DNA of 64,000 nucleotides from Bradyrhizobium archetypum (GTDB lineage: Bacteria; Pseudomonadota; Alphaproteobacteria; Rhizobiales; Xanthobacteraceae), in the NCBI RefSeq assembly GCF_013114835.1, contig NZ_JAAVLW010000008.1:62001-126000 (forward strand), given 5' to 3'. This document shows, piece by piece, positions 1-8,094 of the stretch (position 1 is its first letter; each line of letters opens with the position of its first letter). The notes under the pieces are model-generated. The model was not told the origin of the DNA, ran no database searches, and worked only from the letters and a program-made list of their open reading frames with translations. The position numbers and the translations under genes are program-made.

Positions 1-74
1 TCGACGAAATTGACGCCCTTGACCACCCGGCCGTCCTTGACGTCGAGACACGGAATGACGCGGACCTTGAACAT
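1..74 (-). CDS. hisF: Imidazole glycerol phosphate synthase cyclase subunit, 5' end only
   Basis: Only the first 24 codons lie in the window; the gene continues past its left edge. Read on the minus strand from the ATG at 72-74, the peptide begins MFKVRVIPCLDVKDGRVVKG, the conserved start of HisF, including the catalytic Asp of the CLDVKDG motif. HisF is the TIM-barrel subunit that, with HisH, makes IGP and AICAR from PRFAR in histidine synthesis. It follows hisA by 10 bases on the same strand, so it is probably the next gene of the his operon. Confidence 0.93.
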   Translation of the reverse strand, partial: MFKVRVIPCLDVKDGRVVKGVNFV

Positions 75-84
75 CGCAAATCTC

Positions 85-834
85 CTAGACCGCAGCGCGC
101 GCGGTGCGGATCAACGCCAAGGCGGCAGCCGGATCGAGCCGGCCATCATACAGCGCGCGGCCGGCAATGGCGCCGGCGAGCTTTTTGGCGCGCGGCTCGA
201 GCAGCGCCTTGACGTCCTCGATCGAGGCGAGGCCACCGGAAGCGATCACGGGGATCGAAATGCGCTCGGCCAGCGCAATCGTCGCATCGAGGTTGAGGCC
301 CTTGAGCAGGCCGTCGCGCGCAATATCGGTAAAGATGATCGCGGCGACGCCGGCGTCCTCGAAACGCTGCGCGATTTCGAGCGCTGATACCTGCGAGGTT
401 TCGGCCCAGCCTTCGACGGCGACGTTGCCGTCGCGCGCATCGAGACCGACGGCGACGCGGCCGGGAAATTTTTTCGCCGCGTTCTTCACCAGCTCCGGAT
501 CGCGCACCGCCGCGGTGCCGATGATGACGCGGGCAATGCCCTTGGCGAGCCAGGCTTCCACGGTTTTGAGATCGCGAATGCCGCCGCCGAGCTGCACCGG
601 CATGGTGACGGCTTTCAGCATCGCTTCAACCGCGCGCGCGTTCATCGGCTTGCCGGCAAAGGCGCCGTCGAGATCGACAACATGGAGATATTCGAATCCC
701 TGCTCGGCAAAGGATCGCGCCTGCGCCGCGGGATCAAGATTGAACACGGTCGCGCGTGCCATGTCGCCCTGCTCGAGGCGCACGCACTGGCCGTCTTTCA
801 GGTCGACCGCAGGAAAGAGGATCACGGCTTCCAT
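85..834 (-). CDS. hisA: Phosphoribosylformimino-AICAR ribotide isomerase
   Basis: This 249-residue protein is the ProFAR isomerase of histidine biosynthesis, which opens the ribose of ProFAR to give PRFAR, the substrate of HisF/HisH. The N-terminus has the HisA signature FPAVDLKDGQCVRL with the catalytic Asp. The second half has FTDIARDG, which carries the second acidic catalytic residue, and the phosphate-binding loops VQLGGGIRD and IASGGLAS expected of a half-barrel-duplicated TIM barrel. Length is normal for the family. It overlaps the end of hisH by 13 bases and is followed closely by hisF, which indicates one transcript. A start a few codons downstream is possible. Confidence 0.96.
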   Translation of the reverse strand: MEAVILFPAVDLKDGQCVRLEQGDMARATVFNLDPAAQARSFAEQGFEYLHVVDLDGAFAGKPMNARAVEAMLKAVTMPVQLGGGIRDLKTVEAWLAKGIARVIIGTAAVRDPELVKNAAKKFPGRVAVGLDARDGNVAVEGWAETSQVSALEIAQRFEDAGVAAIIFTDIARDGLLKGLNLDATIALAERISIPVIASGGLASIEDVKALLEPRAKKLAGAIAGRALYDGRLDPAAALALIRTARAAV

Positions 835-1472
835 TTCAAAAAGTTCGAGATCAGGGCCAACCCGAAACGCTGGCTCTTCTCGGGGTGAAATTGCGTGCCG
901 ATCGCGGTGTCCTTGCTCACGACCGCCGTCACCGGCCCACCGTAATCGGCGCGCGCCAGCACATCCGCCTCATTCGAAGCGTTGAGGTGATAGGAGTGCA
1001 CGAAGTAGGCATGGCGGCCGTTCGGCCCGAGTGGCAAACCCTCCAGCACCGGGTGCTCGCGCAGTAGGTCGAGCGTGTTCCAGCCCATGTGCGGGATCTT
1101 CAGGTTTTCCTCGCGCGGCGAGATCTTCTCGACGTCGCCTTCGATCCAGTTGAAGCCCTCGGTTACCACATGCTCCTTGCCGCGCGTCGCCATCAACTGC
1201 ATGCCGACGCAGATGCCGAAGAACGGCCGCGCCTTGACGCGCACGGCTTCCGCCATCGCGTCCAGCATGCCGTCCACCGCATCAAGGCCCCGGCGGCAAT
1301 CGGCGAAAGCTCCGACGCCGGGCAACACGATGCGATCGGCACGAAACACCATATCCGGATCGCGCGTCACCATCACCTTCTGTGGATCTTCCATGCTTCG
1401 CGCGGCCCGCTCGAAGGCCTTTGCCGCCGAGTGAAGATTGCCCGAGCCGTAATCGACAATCGCAACGGTCAT
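822..1472 (-). CDS. hisH: Imidazole glycerol phosphate synthase glutaminase subunit
   Basis: HisH is the class I glutamine amidotransferase that passes ammonia to HisF. The 216-residue protein starts MTVAIVDYGSGNLHS and has the full glutaminase triad: nucleophile Cys88 in FFGICVGMQL, and His196 and Glu198 in TQFHPEKS. The oxyanion region PGVGAF is also present. The start ATG overlaps the stop of the upstream DUF2628 gene by four bases (ATGA), and its 3' end overlaps hisA by 13 bases, so translation of the whole group is probably coupled. Confidence 0.97.
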   Translation of the reverse strand: MTVAIVDYGSGNLHSAAKAFERAARSMEDPQKVMVTRDPDMVFRADRIVLPGVGAFADCRRGLDAVDGMLDAMAEAVRVKARPFFGICVGMQLMATRGKEHVVTEGFNWIEGDVEKISPREENLKIPHMGWNTLDLLREHPVLEGLPLGPNGRHAYFVHSYHLNASNEADVLARADYGGPVTAVVSKDTAIGTQFHPEKSQRFGLALISNFLKWKP

Positions 1473-2002
1473 CGCGGCCCTCCCGGCTCCGGAAACAGGC
1501 CGATGATGCCGCCCTGCGGCAATGGCGGCGGCGGTTTGGAGAACGACTGGCCCGTAATGTTGCGGGTCGGCGGCGGCGCGCCGCGATCGACCGCATATTG
1601 GTCATTGGCGAAGCCACGCTGTTTGGCGGCCCAGCGCTCGAAGAAGCGGCGCTCGGCCGCTTCCTGGTCGTCGGCAACCACGACGTCCAGCTGGCGCCAG
1701 TTGCGCCGAGACAGCGTCCAGCGCCGCAAGCTGGCCGCTTCCAGCCCCATCAGAATGGCGATCAGGACGTCGACGACGAACATGGTGCCGCGGCTGGCGC
1801 CCAGCGCCGACATCCCGAACTGGACCGCAGTTATGAAAATGATCCAGCCGACCAAGGCCAGCCACAGCCGGTGCCAGAGGAGCCAAATCACGCTCGCAAC
1901 CGCGGCCCAGAAATGGAAGCCGTCACGAACGAAGACGAATTTATCGGCCGCGGCCAGATCGGCGCCGTCACCCACGGGGGCATGCACTGTATAGACCCGC
2001 AT
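1469..2002 (-). CDS. DUF2628 family membrane protein inside the his operon
   Basis: A 177-residue protein starting MRVYTVHAPVGDGADLAAAD. The N-terminus matches the DUF2628 pattern (RVYTVH followed by VFVRDGF). It has a long hydrophobic stretch at about residues 30-68, probably two membrane helices, and another at about 75-97, then a charged region and a proline/glycine-rich C-terminus. The function is unknown. It sits between hisB and hisH, 32 bases after hisB and overlapping hisH by four bases, so it is co-transcribed with histidine genes. No catalytic motif is visible, and the linkage alone does not show a role in histidine synthesis. The start at 2002 was chosen because the conserved family N-terminus begins there. 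Confidence 0.85.
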   Translation of the reverse strand: MRVYTVHAPVGDGADLAAADKFVFVRDGFHFWAAVASVIWLLWHRLWLALVGWIIFITAVQFGMSALGASRGTMFVVDVLIAILMGLEAASLRRWTLSRRNWRQLDVVVADDQEAAERRFFERWAAKQRGFANDQYAVDRGAPPPTRNITGQSFSKPPPPLPQGGIIGLFPEPGGPR

Positions 2003-2034
2003 CGTAGCTCTCCGCCGCGAGACACGAACGATGG

Positions 2035-2628
2035 TCAGCCGCCGAGCTGACCCTTGGTGGAAGGCACTTCGTCCGCCGCGCGCGGATCGATCGCAACCGC
2101 GGCACGGAGCGCCCTCGCCAGACCCTTGAAACAGGATTCGGCGATATGATGGCTGTTCTCGCCATATAAGGTCTCGACGTGCAAAGTCACGCCGGCGTTG
2201 ATGGTGAAGGCGTTGAACCATTCGCGCACCAGCTCGGTGTCGAACTGCCCGACCTTGTCGCGCGGGAATGCGACCTTGAACACCAAAACTGGGCGGCCCG
2301 AAATGTCGATCACGACGCGCGACAGCGTCTCGTCCATCGGCATGTGGATCGAGGCATAGCGGGTGATGCCCGCCATGTTGCCGAGCGCCTGCTTCACGGC
2401 CTGTCCCAGCGCGATGCCAACGTCCTCGGTGGTGTGATGGTGGTCGACATGGAGGTCGCCATCCGCTTTCACGGTGATGTCGATGCGGGAATGTCGGGCC
2501 AGGAGATCGAGCATATGGTCAAAAAAGCCGATGCCGGTCGATATCTTCGACACGCCCGTGCCGTCGAGGTTTACCGCGACCTCGATGTCGGTTTCCTTGG
2601 TCTTGCGCTTGATGGACGCTGTGCGCAT
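2035..2628 (-). CDS. hisB: Imidazoleglycerol-phosphate dehydratase
   Basis: This 197-residue protein is the monofunctional IGP dehydratase of histidine synthesis, which converts IGP to imidazole acetol phosphate. It has the duplicated metal-binding motifs of the family: HVDHHHTTEDVGIALGQA near residue 65 and SHHIAESCFKGLARALR near residue 165, which together bind the two Mn ions. FFDHMLDLLARHS is also conserved. No phosphatase domain is fused, as expected for alphaproteobacteria. It is the first gene of the local minus-strand his group, and its promoter should lie in the 191 base gap shared with hslV. Confidence 0.97.
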   Translation of the reverse strand: MRTASIKRKTKETDIEVAVNLDGTGVSKISTGIGFFDHMLDLLARHSRIDITVKADGDLHVDHHHTTEDVGIALGQAVKQALGNMAGITRYASIHMPMDETLSRVVIDISGRPVLVFKVAFPRDKVGQFDTELVREWFNAFTINAGVTLHVETLYGENSHHIAESCFKGLARALRAAVAIDPRAADEVPSTKGQLGG

Positions 2629-2654
2629 GAAAACTGATCCCTTTGGCCGCTTGG

Positions 2655-2676
2655 GGGCCGAAAACGCGGCCCTTTT
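2655..2676 (+). terminator. Hairpin plus T4 in the hisB-hslV divergent gap
   Basis: GGGCCG and CGGCCC (2655-2660 and 2667-2672) form a 6 bp stem with an AAAACG loop, followed by TTTT on the plus strand. No plus-strand gene lies directly upstream, so if it works it would attenuate transcription entering hslV rather than end a gene. A second hairpin, GGCCC-N6-GGGCC, follows at about 2707-2722. Function is uncertain. Confidence 0.3.
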
Positions 2677-2819
2677 AACAGGCCGATGTCGCCTTCGCTA
2701 CTGCGGGATGGCCCCCGAAAGGGCCGAACTTGCGCCTATGGTGAGCAAAATCGGCGTAGAATCCCGCGATTGTAACCCCACCCATCAGCCCCTAAATCTG
2801 GCGGGAACGAGGGCACTTC

Positions 2820-3371
2820 ATGCACGCATCTGAGAATAACCGGCCGATCTGGCACGGCACGACGATTTTGACGGTTCGCAAGGGCGGCAAGGTGGTGATC
2901 GGCGGTGACGGCCAGGTCTCGATCGGCCAGACCGTCATCAAGGCCAACGCCAAAAAGGTCCGAAAAATCGGCAAGGGCGACGTGATCGGCGGCTTTGCCG
3001 GCGCCACCGCTGATGCCTTCACCCTGTTCGAGCGGCTGGAGAGCAAACTCGAGCAGTATCCGGGGCAATTGACCCGGGCGGCGGTCGAGCTTGCCAAGGA
3101 CTGGCGGACCGACCGCTACCTGCGCCGCCTGGAGGCGATGATGATCGTTGCCGACAAGGACGTGTCGCTGGTTTTGACCGGCACCGGCGACGTGCTGGAG
3201 CCGGAAGCGGGCGTGATGGCGATCGGCTCCGGTGGCAACTACGCGCTGGCGGCCGCCCGCGCGCTTGTCGATACCGACAAGGATGCCGAGACAATCGTGC
3301 GCCGTGCGCTCGATATCGCCGCTGATATCTGTGTCTACACCAACCGTAACGTCACGATCGAGACGCTCTGA
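2820..3371 (+). CDS. hslV: ATP-dependent protease HslVU, peptidase subunit
   Basis: HslV (ClpQ) is the proteasome-like threonine peptidase that forms a double hexamer and is activated by the HslU ATPase. The 183-residue protein has the core TTILTVRKGGKVVIGGDGQVS, and GSGGNYALAAARAL near residue 140. The nucleophile should be Thr14, because a 13-residue leader (MHASENNRPIWHG) precedes TTIL. The Thr would have to be exposed by processing of more than the initiator Met, unlike in E. coli where Thr follows Met directly. hslU lies downstream but is separated from hslV by a GNAT gene and a DUF2585 gene. Confidence 0.97.
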   Translation: MHASENNRPIWHGTTILTVRKGGKVVIGGDGQVSIGQTVIKANAKKVRKIGKGDVIGGFAGATADAFTLFERLESKLEQYPGQLTRAAVELAKDWRTDRYLRRLEAMMIVADKDVSLVLTGTGDVLEPEAGVMAIGSGGNYALAAARALVDTDKDAETIVRRALDIAADICVYTNRNVTIETL

Positions 3372-3386
3372 GAGGAGCCGCCGGTC

Positions 3387-3872
3387 ATGGCGCCGGAATA
3401 TGCGTTCCGTCCGATGACATCAGCCGATCTGCCGCTGGTCCGTCGCTGGCTGGCGGAGCCGCATGTCGTGCAATGGTGGGGCGATCCGGCCGAACAATTT
3501 GACCTGGTCAGCGGCGATCTGCACGAACCGGCAATGGACCAGTTCATCGTCTCGTCAGCAAGCAGCGATTTTGCCTATCTGCAGTGTTACGCCCTGACCG
3601 CGTGGAATTCGGGCTTCGGCGAGCATCCGCACGGCACAAGCGGCATCGACCTGTTCATCGGCGAACCCGGCATGATCGAGCGCGGCCATGGCTCGGCACT
3701 CATTCGCACCTTCGCCGACGCACGCTTGCGAAATGGCGCGCCGCGCATCGTCACCGATCCCGATCCGGCCAACACGAGAGCCATTCGTGCCTACGAGAAG
3801 GCGGGCTTTGCTAAAGTTCGCATAGTCGATACACCTGATGGCCCCGCCCTCTTGATGGTCCGTAACGCATGA
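3387..3872 (+). CDS. GNAT family N-acetyltransferase (AAC(6')-like)
   Basis: A 161-residue acetyltransferase of the GNAT fold. It starts with FRPMTSADLPLVRRWLAEPHV followed by WWGDP, the pattern seen in the aminoglycoside 6'-N-acetyltransferase and siderophore-type acetyltransferase subgroup. Later it has GIDLFIGEPGMIERGHGSAL, which corresponds to the acetyl-CoA binding motif, and the terminal NTRAIRAYEKAGF motif. The substrate cannot be read from the sequence; a resistance role is only one option, and chromosomal copies often act on other amines. It follows hslV by 15 bases and overlaps the next gene by four bases (ATGA), so it belongs to the hslV transcript. Confidence 0.85.
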   Translation: MAPEYAFRPMTSADLPLVRRWLAEPHVVQWWGDPAEQFDLVSGDLHEPAMDQFIVSSASSDFAYLQCYALTAWNSGFGEHPHGTSGIDLFIGEPGMIERGHGSALIRTFADARLRNGAPRIVTDPDPANTRAIRAYEKAGFAKVRIVDTPDGPALLMVRNA

Positions 3873-4480
3873 CCTCGACCAGCAGCATTGACAAGGCGCC
3901 GATTATCCGCACCCTTTCAGGCTGGCAATGGCTGTCGATCGCCGCCGGGATCCTCGCAGCCCAAGCCGCGATTCTCTACGGAATGGGACGCCTGCCGATC
4001 TGCGCCTGCGGCTATGTCAAGCTCTGGCACGGCGTGGTGCAGAGTTCGGAAAACTCGCAGCACATCGCCGACTGGTACACGCTGTCGCACATCCTGCATG
4101 GCATCCTGTTCTATGGCGCTACGTTCCTCGCGTTCCCTCGGCTCGCCTGGCAGGGCCGACTGATCCTTGCCTTGCTGGTGGAAGGCGGCTGGGAACTGGT
4201 GGAAAATTCCGATTGGATCATCAACCGCTATCGCGCCGGCACGATCTCCCTGGATTATTTCGGCGATACCATCGTCAACTCGATCTCCGACTCAGTTGCG
4301 ATGATCGGCGGCTTCCTGCTGGCGAAAAAGCTGCCGGTAAGCATCACCGTGGCGCTCGCGCTCCTGTTCGAACTGGTGTTGGCGCTCCACATTCGCGACA
4401 ATCTGACGCTCAACATCATCATGCTGATTCACCCCTTCGAAACGATCAAGCTATGGCAGGGTGGGCCACCGATCATTTGA
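3869..4480 (+). CDS. DUF2585 (UPF0314) membrane protein
   Basis: A 203-residue integral membrane protein of the UPF0314/DUF2585 family, found mainly in alphaproteobacteria. Hydrophobic segments lie at about residues 20-40, 75-92, 98-112, 145-160 and 165-185. Conserved features include CACGYVKLWHG, a His-rich HILHGILFYG and EGGWELVENSDWIINRYR. The function is unknown. It is translationally coupled to the GNAT gene by a four-base overlap and precedes hslU by 54 bases, so it may be co-expressed with the HslVU protease. Confidence 0.88.
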   Translation: MTSTSSIDKAPIIRTLSGWQWLSIAAGILAAQAAILYGMGRLPICACGYVKLWHGVVQSSENSQHIADWYTLSHILHGILFYGATFLAFPRLAWQGRLILALLVEGGWELVENSDWIINRYRAGTISLDYFGDTIVNSISDSVAMIGGFLLAKKLPVSITVALALLFELVLALHIRDNLTLNIIMLIHPFETIKLWQGGPPII

Positions 4481-4534
4481 GTTGGCCCTCATCCACGGCT
4501 TGTTCTCACAACATTGGACGCCTACCTAGGACAT

Positions 4535-5836
4535 ATGACCGACTTTTCTCCCCGTGAAATCGTCTCCGAACTTGACCGCTTCATCGTCGGCCAGACCGAC
4601 GCCAAGCGCGCGGTGTCAATCGCGCTTCGCAATCGCTGGCGGCGGCTGCAGCTCACCGGCTCGCTCCGCGAGGAAGTGCTGCCGAAAAACATCCTGATGA
4701 TCGGGCCGACCGGCGTCGGCAAGACCGAGATTGCGCGGCGGCTGGCGAAACTGGCCGGCGCGCCGTTCATCAAGGTCGAAGCCACCAAGTTCACCGAAGT
4801 CGGTTATGTCGGCCGCGACGTCGAGCAGATCATCCGCGATCTCGTCGAGGTCGCGATTGTTCAGGTGCGCGAGCGCAAGCGCAAGGACGTGCGGGCCCGC
4901 GCGCAGCTTGCCGCCGAAGAACGCGTGCTCGACGCGCTGGTCGGACCAGCGTCCAGCCCGGCCACCCGGGATTCCTTCCGCAGGAAACTGCGCGCCGGGG
5001 AGCTGAACGACAAGGAAATCGAGATTGAGACGCAGTCCTCCGGCGGCATGCCGATGTTCGAAATCCCGGGAATGCCCGGCGCACAGATGGGCGCGATTTC
5101 GATCGGCGATATCTTTGGCAAGCTTGGAGGCCGGACCAAGACCCGTCGTCTGACGGTGGAAGGCTCGCACGAAATCCTCATCAATGAGGAGTCGGACAAG
5201 CTGCTCGATAACGACCAGCTCGTGCTGGAGGCGATCGCCGCGGTCGAGAACAACGGCATCGTGTTCCTCGATGAGATCGACAAGATCTGCGTGCGCGAAA
5301 ACCGCCTCGGTGGAGATGTGTCGCGCGAAGGCGTGCAGCGCGACCTGCTGCCGCTGATCGAGGGCACCACGGTCACGACTAAGCACGGCGCGGTCAAGAC
5401 CGACCATATCCTGTTCATCGCCTCCGGCGCGTTTCATATCGCCAAGCCTTCGGACCTGTTACCGGAGTTGCAGGGGCGCCTGCCGATCCGCGTCGAGCTG
5501 GAAGCGCTGACCCGCGACGACATGCGTCGCATCCTGACCGAGCCGGAGGCGTCGCTGATCAAGCAATATGTCGCGCTGATGCACACCGAAGGCGTGACGC
5601 TCGATATCACCGCCGACGCCATCGATGCACTGGCGGACATTGCGGTCGCCGTCAATTCGGCGGTGGAGAATATCGGCGCGCGGCGGTTACAGACGGTGAT
5701 GGAGCGCGTGCTGGACGAGATTTCGTTCGCCGCGCCGGACCGTCATGGCGAGACCATCAAGGTCGATGCCGACTACGTGCAGAAGCACATTGGCGATCTC
5801 GCCAAGAACTCGGATCTGAGCCGGTTTATTCTGTAG
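4535..5836 (+). CDS. hslU: ATP-dependent protease HslVU, ATPase/unfoldase subunit
   Basis: HslU (ClpY) is the AAA+ hexamer that unfolds substrates and feeds them to HslV. The 433-residue protein starts MTDFSPREIVSELDRFIVGQ, has Walker A GPTGVGKTE at about residues 57-65, the pore motif GYVGRDVE, Walker B IVFLDEIDKI at about residue 248, and the conserved C-terminus GDLAKNSDLSRFIL that docks into HslV. The intermediate I domain lies between the Walker motifs. The ATG at 4535 is preferred over an in-frame TTG seven codons upstream because family members begin at the MTDFSPRE equivalent. Confidence 0.97.
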   Translation: MTDFSPREIVSELDRFIVGQTDAKRAVSIALRNRWRRLQLTGSLREEVLPKNILMIGPTGVGKTEIARRLAKLAGAPFIKVEATKFTEVGYVGRDVEQIIRDLVEVAIVQVRERKRKDVRARAQLAAEERVLDALVGPASSPATRDSFRRKLRAGELNDKEIEIETQSSGGMPMFEIPGMPGAQMGAISIGDIFGKLGGRTKTRRLTVEGSHEILINEESDKLLDNDQLVLEAIAAVENNGIVFLDEIDKICVRENRLGGDVSREGVQRDLLPLIEGTTVTTKHGAVKTDHILFIASGAFHIAKPSDLLPELQGRLPIRVELEALTRDDMRRILTEPEASLIKQYVALMHTEGVTLDITADAIDALADIAVAVNSAVENIGARRLQTVMERVLDEISFAAPDRHGETIKVDADYVQKHIGDLAKNSDLSRFIL

Positions 5837-5905
5837 ACTTGCATCGCCTCCGCGAATGCGTGGGACCCATAGGCCGTCCGCATCATGCGGCCGTTCTGAT
5901 AGACC

Positions 5906-6502
5906 TTAGTGACGCGCGCGCCTGACACGAACATAGAGCGCGCCCTCGCCGCCATGGCCGACATGGGCCTCCTCGAAGCCGACCACCAGCGCGCGGAATT
6001 CCGGCAGGCCAAGCCATTGCGGCACCTGACGTCGCAGAACGCCGCGTTCGGATTCGCCTCCCACCCTGCCCTTGCCGGTGATGATGAGCACGAAGGTCAG
6101 CCCGTCATGATGGGCGCGCTGCAGGAAGCCAAGCAATGCGCGATGTGCGCGCGGCTGCGTCATGCCATGCAGGTCGAGCCGGGCATCGATCTCTTTCCGG
6201 CCGCGCGACAGATGCGATCGCTCACGGCGACCGATCGGGGCCAGCGGCGGTGGTTCGGGTTTTGAGGGCACAATGCTTCGCACCGGCGCGACAGGCCGCG
6301 GCGAAGCAGCGGATTTTGGCGCGGTCTTGCGCTCCGCTTCCGCCGGAGCCGTCGACAGCTTCGAGGCGCGGTGCCGCTTGCGCAACGGCTTGACCTGCTT
6401 GGCGACGCTCTCCCACAGCGCGCGCTCTTCTTCGCTCAGGCCGCGCTTTCGGCGCGGCGGCTCTGGCAATTCGGGAATCAAATTCGACGGCCGGCGTTTC
6501 AT
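5906..6502 (-). CDS. Smr domain protein
   Basis: A 198-residue protein with a charged, proline-rich N-terminal half of low complexity and a C-terminal Smr (small MutS-related) domain at about residues 105-195. The domain shows the LDLHGMTQPRAHRALLGF motif and the ITGKGRVGG loop. Smr domains are nucleases or nucleic-acid-binding modules acting on nicked or branched DNA or on RNA; the target here is unknown. The start overlaps the stop of mltA by four bases, and the Tim44-mltA-smr order is common in Bradyrhizobium relatives. It ends convergently with hslU with a gap of about 69 bases. Confidence 0.9.
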   Translation of the reverse strand: MKRRPSNLIPELPEPPRRKRGLSEEERALWESVAKQVKPLRKRHRASKLSTAPAEAERKTAPKSAASPRPVAPVRSIVPSKPEPPPLAPIGRRERSHLSRGRKEIDARLDLHGMTQPRAHRALLGFLQRAHHDGLTFVLIITGKGRVGGESERGVLRRQVPQWLGLPEFRALVVGFEEAHVGHGGEGALYVRVRRARH

Positions 6503-8094
6503 TGACGATGGCGATAACGGCGCAACTGACGCGGATACGGCTTTACCGTAGCAGCTTCAAGCTTCGGCCGCGGCTCAGGAAGCGGCACCGGCTTTGCCAC
6601 GGCGGCCTGGACAGCACGAGCCTGCGAGGGTCCGGCTGTAGGCGCCGTCACCGCCTGCGGTACGGGCTTGGTATTGGTGGCCGTGGTAACCTCAGGCGCC
6701 TTCGCGGCATTCTTTTGTTCCTTTGGCGAATCCTTCGACGGATCGGTTTGCGGAAACAGTTTTGCGATCTTCTCCGACGGCCGTTCGTCAGGCACCGGCA
6801 TCTTGCGGCCACGCGCGACCGGATCGAGACTCTTCGGCACCAGCATAACGAAGCGGGCATTGTGACGAAGGCGGCCGGAAACTTTGCCGGCGTCGGCGCC
6901 GGCGCCAAAATAAAGATCGGCGCGCGCCGGCCCGACGATCGCGGAGCCGGTGTCCTGCGCGATCATCAGCCGGCGGAACGGCGTCTTCGATTGCTCTGAT
7001 TCGATCGGCAGCTCGCCTTCGATGAAGAACGGCGTGCCATAGACATGCAGCGCCTTGTCGACCGCGATCGACCGGCCCGGCGTCAGCGGCACGCCCTGGG
7101 CGCCGACCGCTTCATCCTTGTCGGAAAGCTGCACCTCGCGAAAGAAGACATAGGACTTGTTCTGCCGCCGCAGCTCGTCGGCCTCATTCGGATTCTGCTC
7201 CATCCATTCCCGGATCCTCTGCATCGACATCTGATCCTTGGGGATGATGTTGCGCTCGATCAGGATGCGGCCGACCGCTGTATAGGGATAGCCGTTATGC
7301 GCATCGTAATTGATGCGAAGGGTCGAGCCGTCGTCGAGGCTGACCCGCGCCGACCCCTGGATCTGCGAGAACAAAAGATCGGTCTGTTCCTTCAGGTAAC
7401 AGATTTCGAGGCCGCGGCCGGCAATTGCGCCATCCTCGATCTCGGCGCGATCGTAATAGGGCACCAGCTTGCGGCGGCCGATCTTGCGAAACACCTGGCC
7501 CTTGTTGGGCAAGCCGGCCGAGGCCTGCGTGGTGCCGCGAACGAACAGGTTCGACGGCCGGCGATAAACCGGCACCTTGTAGACCTCGTTCTCCGTCCGT
7601 GAACCGTCGACGATGGGCTCGTAATAACCGGTGACAAAACCCTCGCCTTCGCCAAGCCGCGAAATCCGCAACGGAAGAAAGTGCTCCTCGAAGAAAGCCC
7701 TGGCCTTCGCACCATCGGATAGTTCGAGGCCCCTGGCGATACGGCAGGGATCGCGCAGCGACGTGCCAAGCGCCTTCGGCTCGGCAGGCGGCTTTTGCAG
7801 CGCCGCTATCGGCCTGCAGCTTACGCGAAATGTCGTGTAGGCTGCGAGATGGTCGTCCTCGCTCCAGCCCGCGATCTCGGACCAGGCGACCGGTGCATAC
7901 TGGCCGCCGCTGATCTGAAACGGCAATTCGAGATCTGGATATGGAAGGTGGCGTGCTGGCGACGGCTGTGTCTGGTTGTGCGGACGCGCCTGGCGTGCCT
8001 GCGCATCCATCGGCGCGAGCGACAACGTCAAAGCGATCGCGCCGAACGCGAGCGTCAAAAGGTTCTGCGTCTCAGGCCGCGCTTCCAGTGCCAA
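6499..8094 (-). CDS. mltA: Membrane-bound lytic murein transglycosylase A
   Basis: MltA cleaves the glycan strand of peptidoglycan to give 1,6-anhydro-muropeptides. The protein has a hydrophobic leader ending at about PMDAQA, the MltA barrel with EGFVTGYYEP and LLFSQIQGSARVSLDDG, and the C-terminal 3D domain (MIAQDTGSAIVGPARADLYFGAG) with catalytic Asp residues. The C-terminal 100 or so residues are proline/alanine-rich and unlike E. coli MltA. The start is uncertain: a TTG at 8092-8094 places a good signal peptide at the N-terminus and overlaps the Tim44-like stop by 23 bases, whereas in-frame ATG codons at 8148 and 8205 would add an unusual extension. Confidence 0.9.
   Translation of the reverse strand: MALEARPETQNLLTLAFGAIALTLSLAPMDAQARQARPHNQTQPSPARHLPYPDLELPFQISGGQYAPVAWSEIAGWSEDDHLAAYTTFRVSCRPIAALQKPPAEPKALGTSLRDPCRIARGLELSDGAKARAFFEEHFLPLRISRLGEGEGFVTGYYEPIVDGSRTENEVYKVPVYRRPSNLFVRGTTQASAGLPNKGQVFRKIGRRKLVPYYDRAEIEDGAIAGRGLEICYLKEQTDLLFSQIQGSARVSLDDGSTLRINYDAHNGYPYTAVGRILIERNIIPKDQMSMQRIREWMEQNPNEADELRRQNKSYVFFREVQLSDKDEAVGAQGVPLTPGRSIAVDKALHVYGTPFFIEGELPIESEQSKTPFRRLMIAQDTGSAIVGPARADLYFGAGADAGKVSGRLRHNARFVMLVPKSLDPVARGRKMPVPDERPSEKIAKLFPQTDPSKDSPKEQKNAAKAPEVTTATNTKPVPQAVTAPTAGPSQARAVQAAVAKPVPLPEPRPKLEAATVKPYPRQLRRYRHRQ

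Noticed and set aside
3387..3872. GNAT gene as an aminoglycoside-resistance gene
   Set aside because: Only subgroup resemblance is visible. The gene is embedded in a core operon, has no mobile context, and resistance cannot be inferred.
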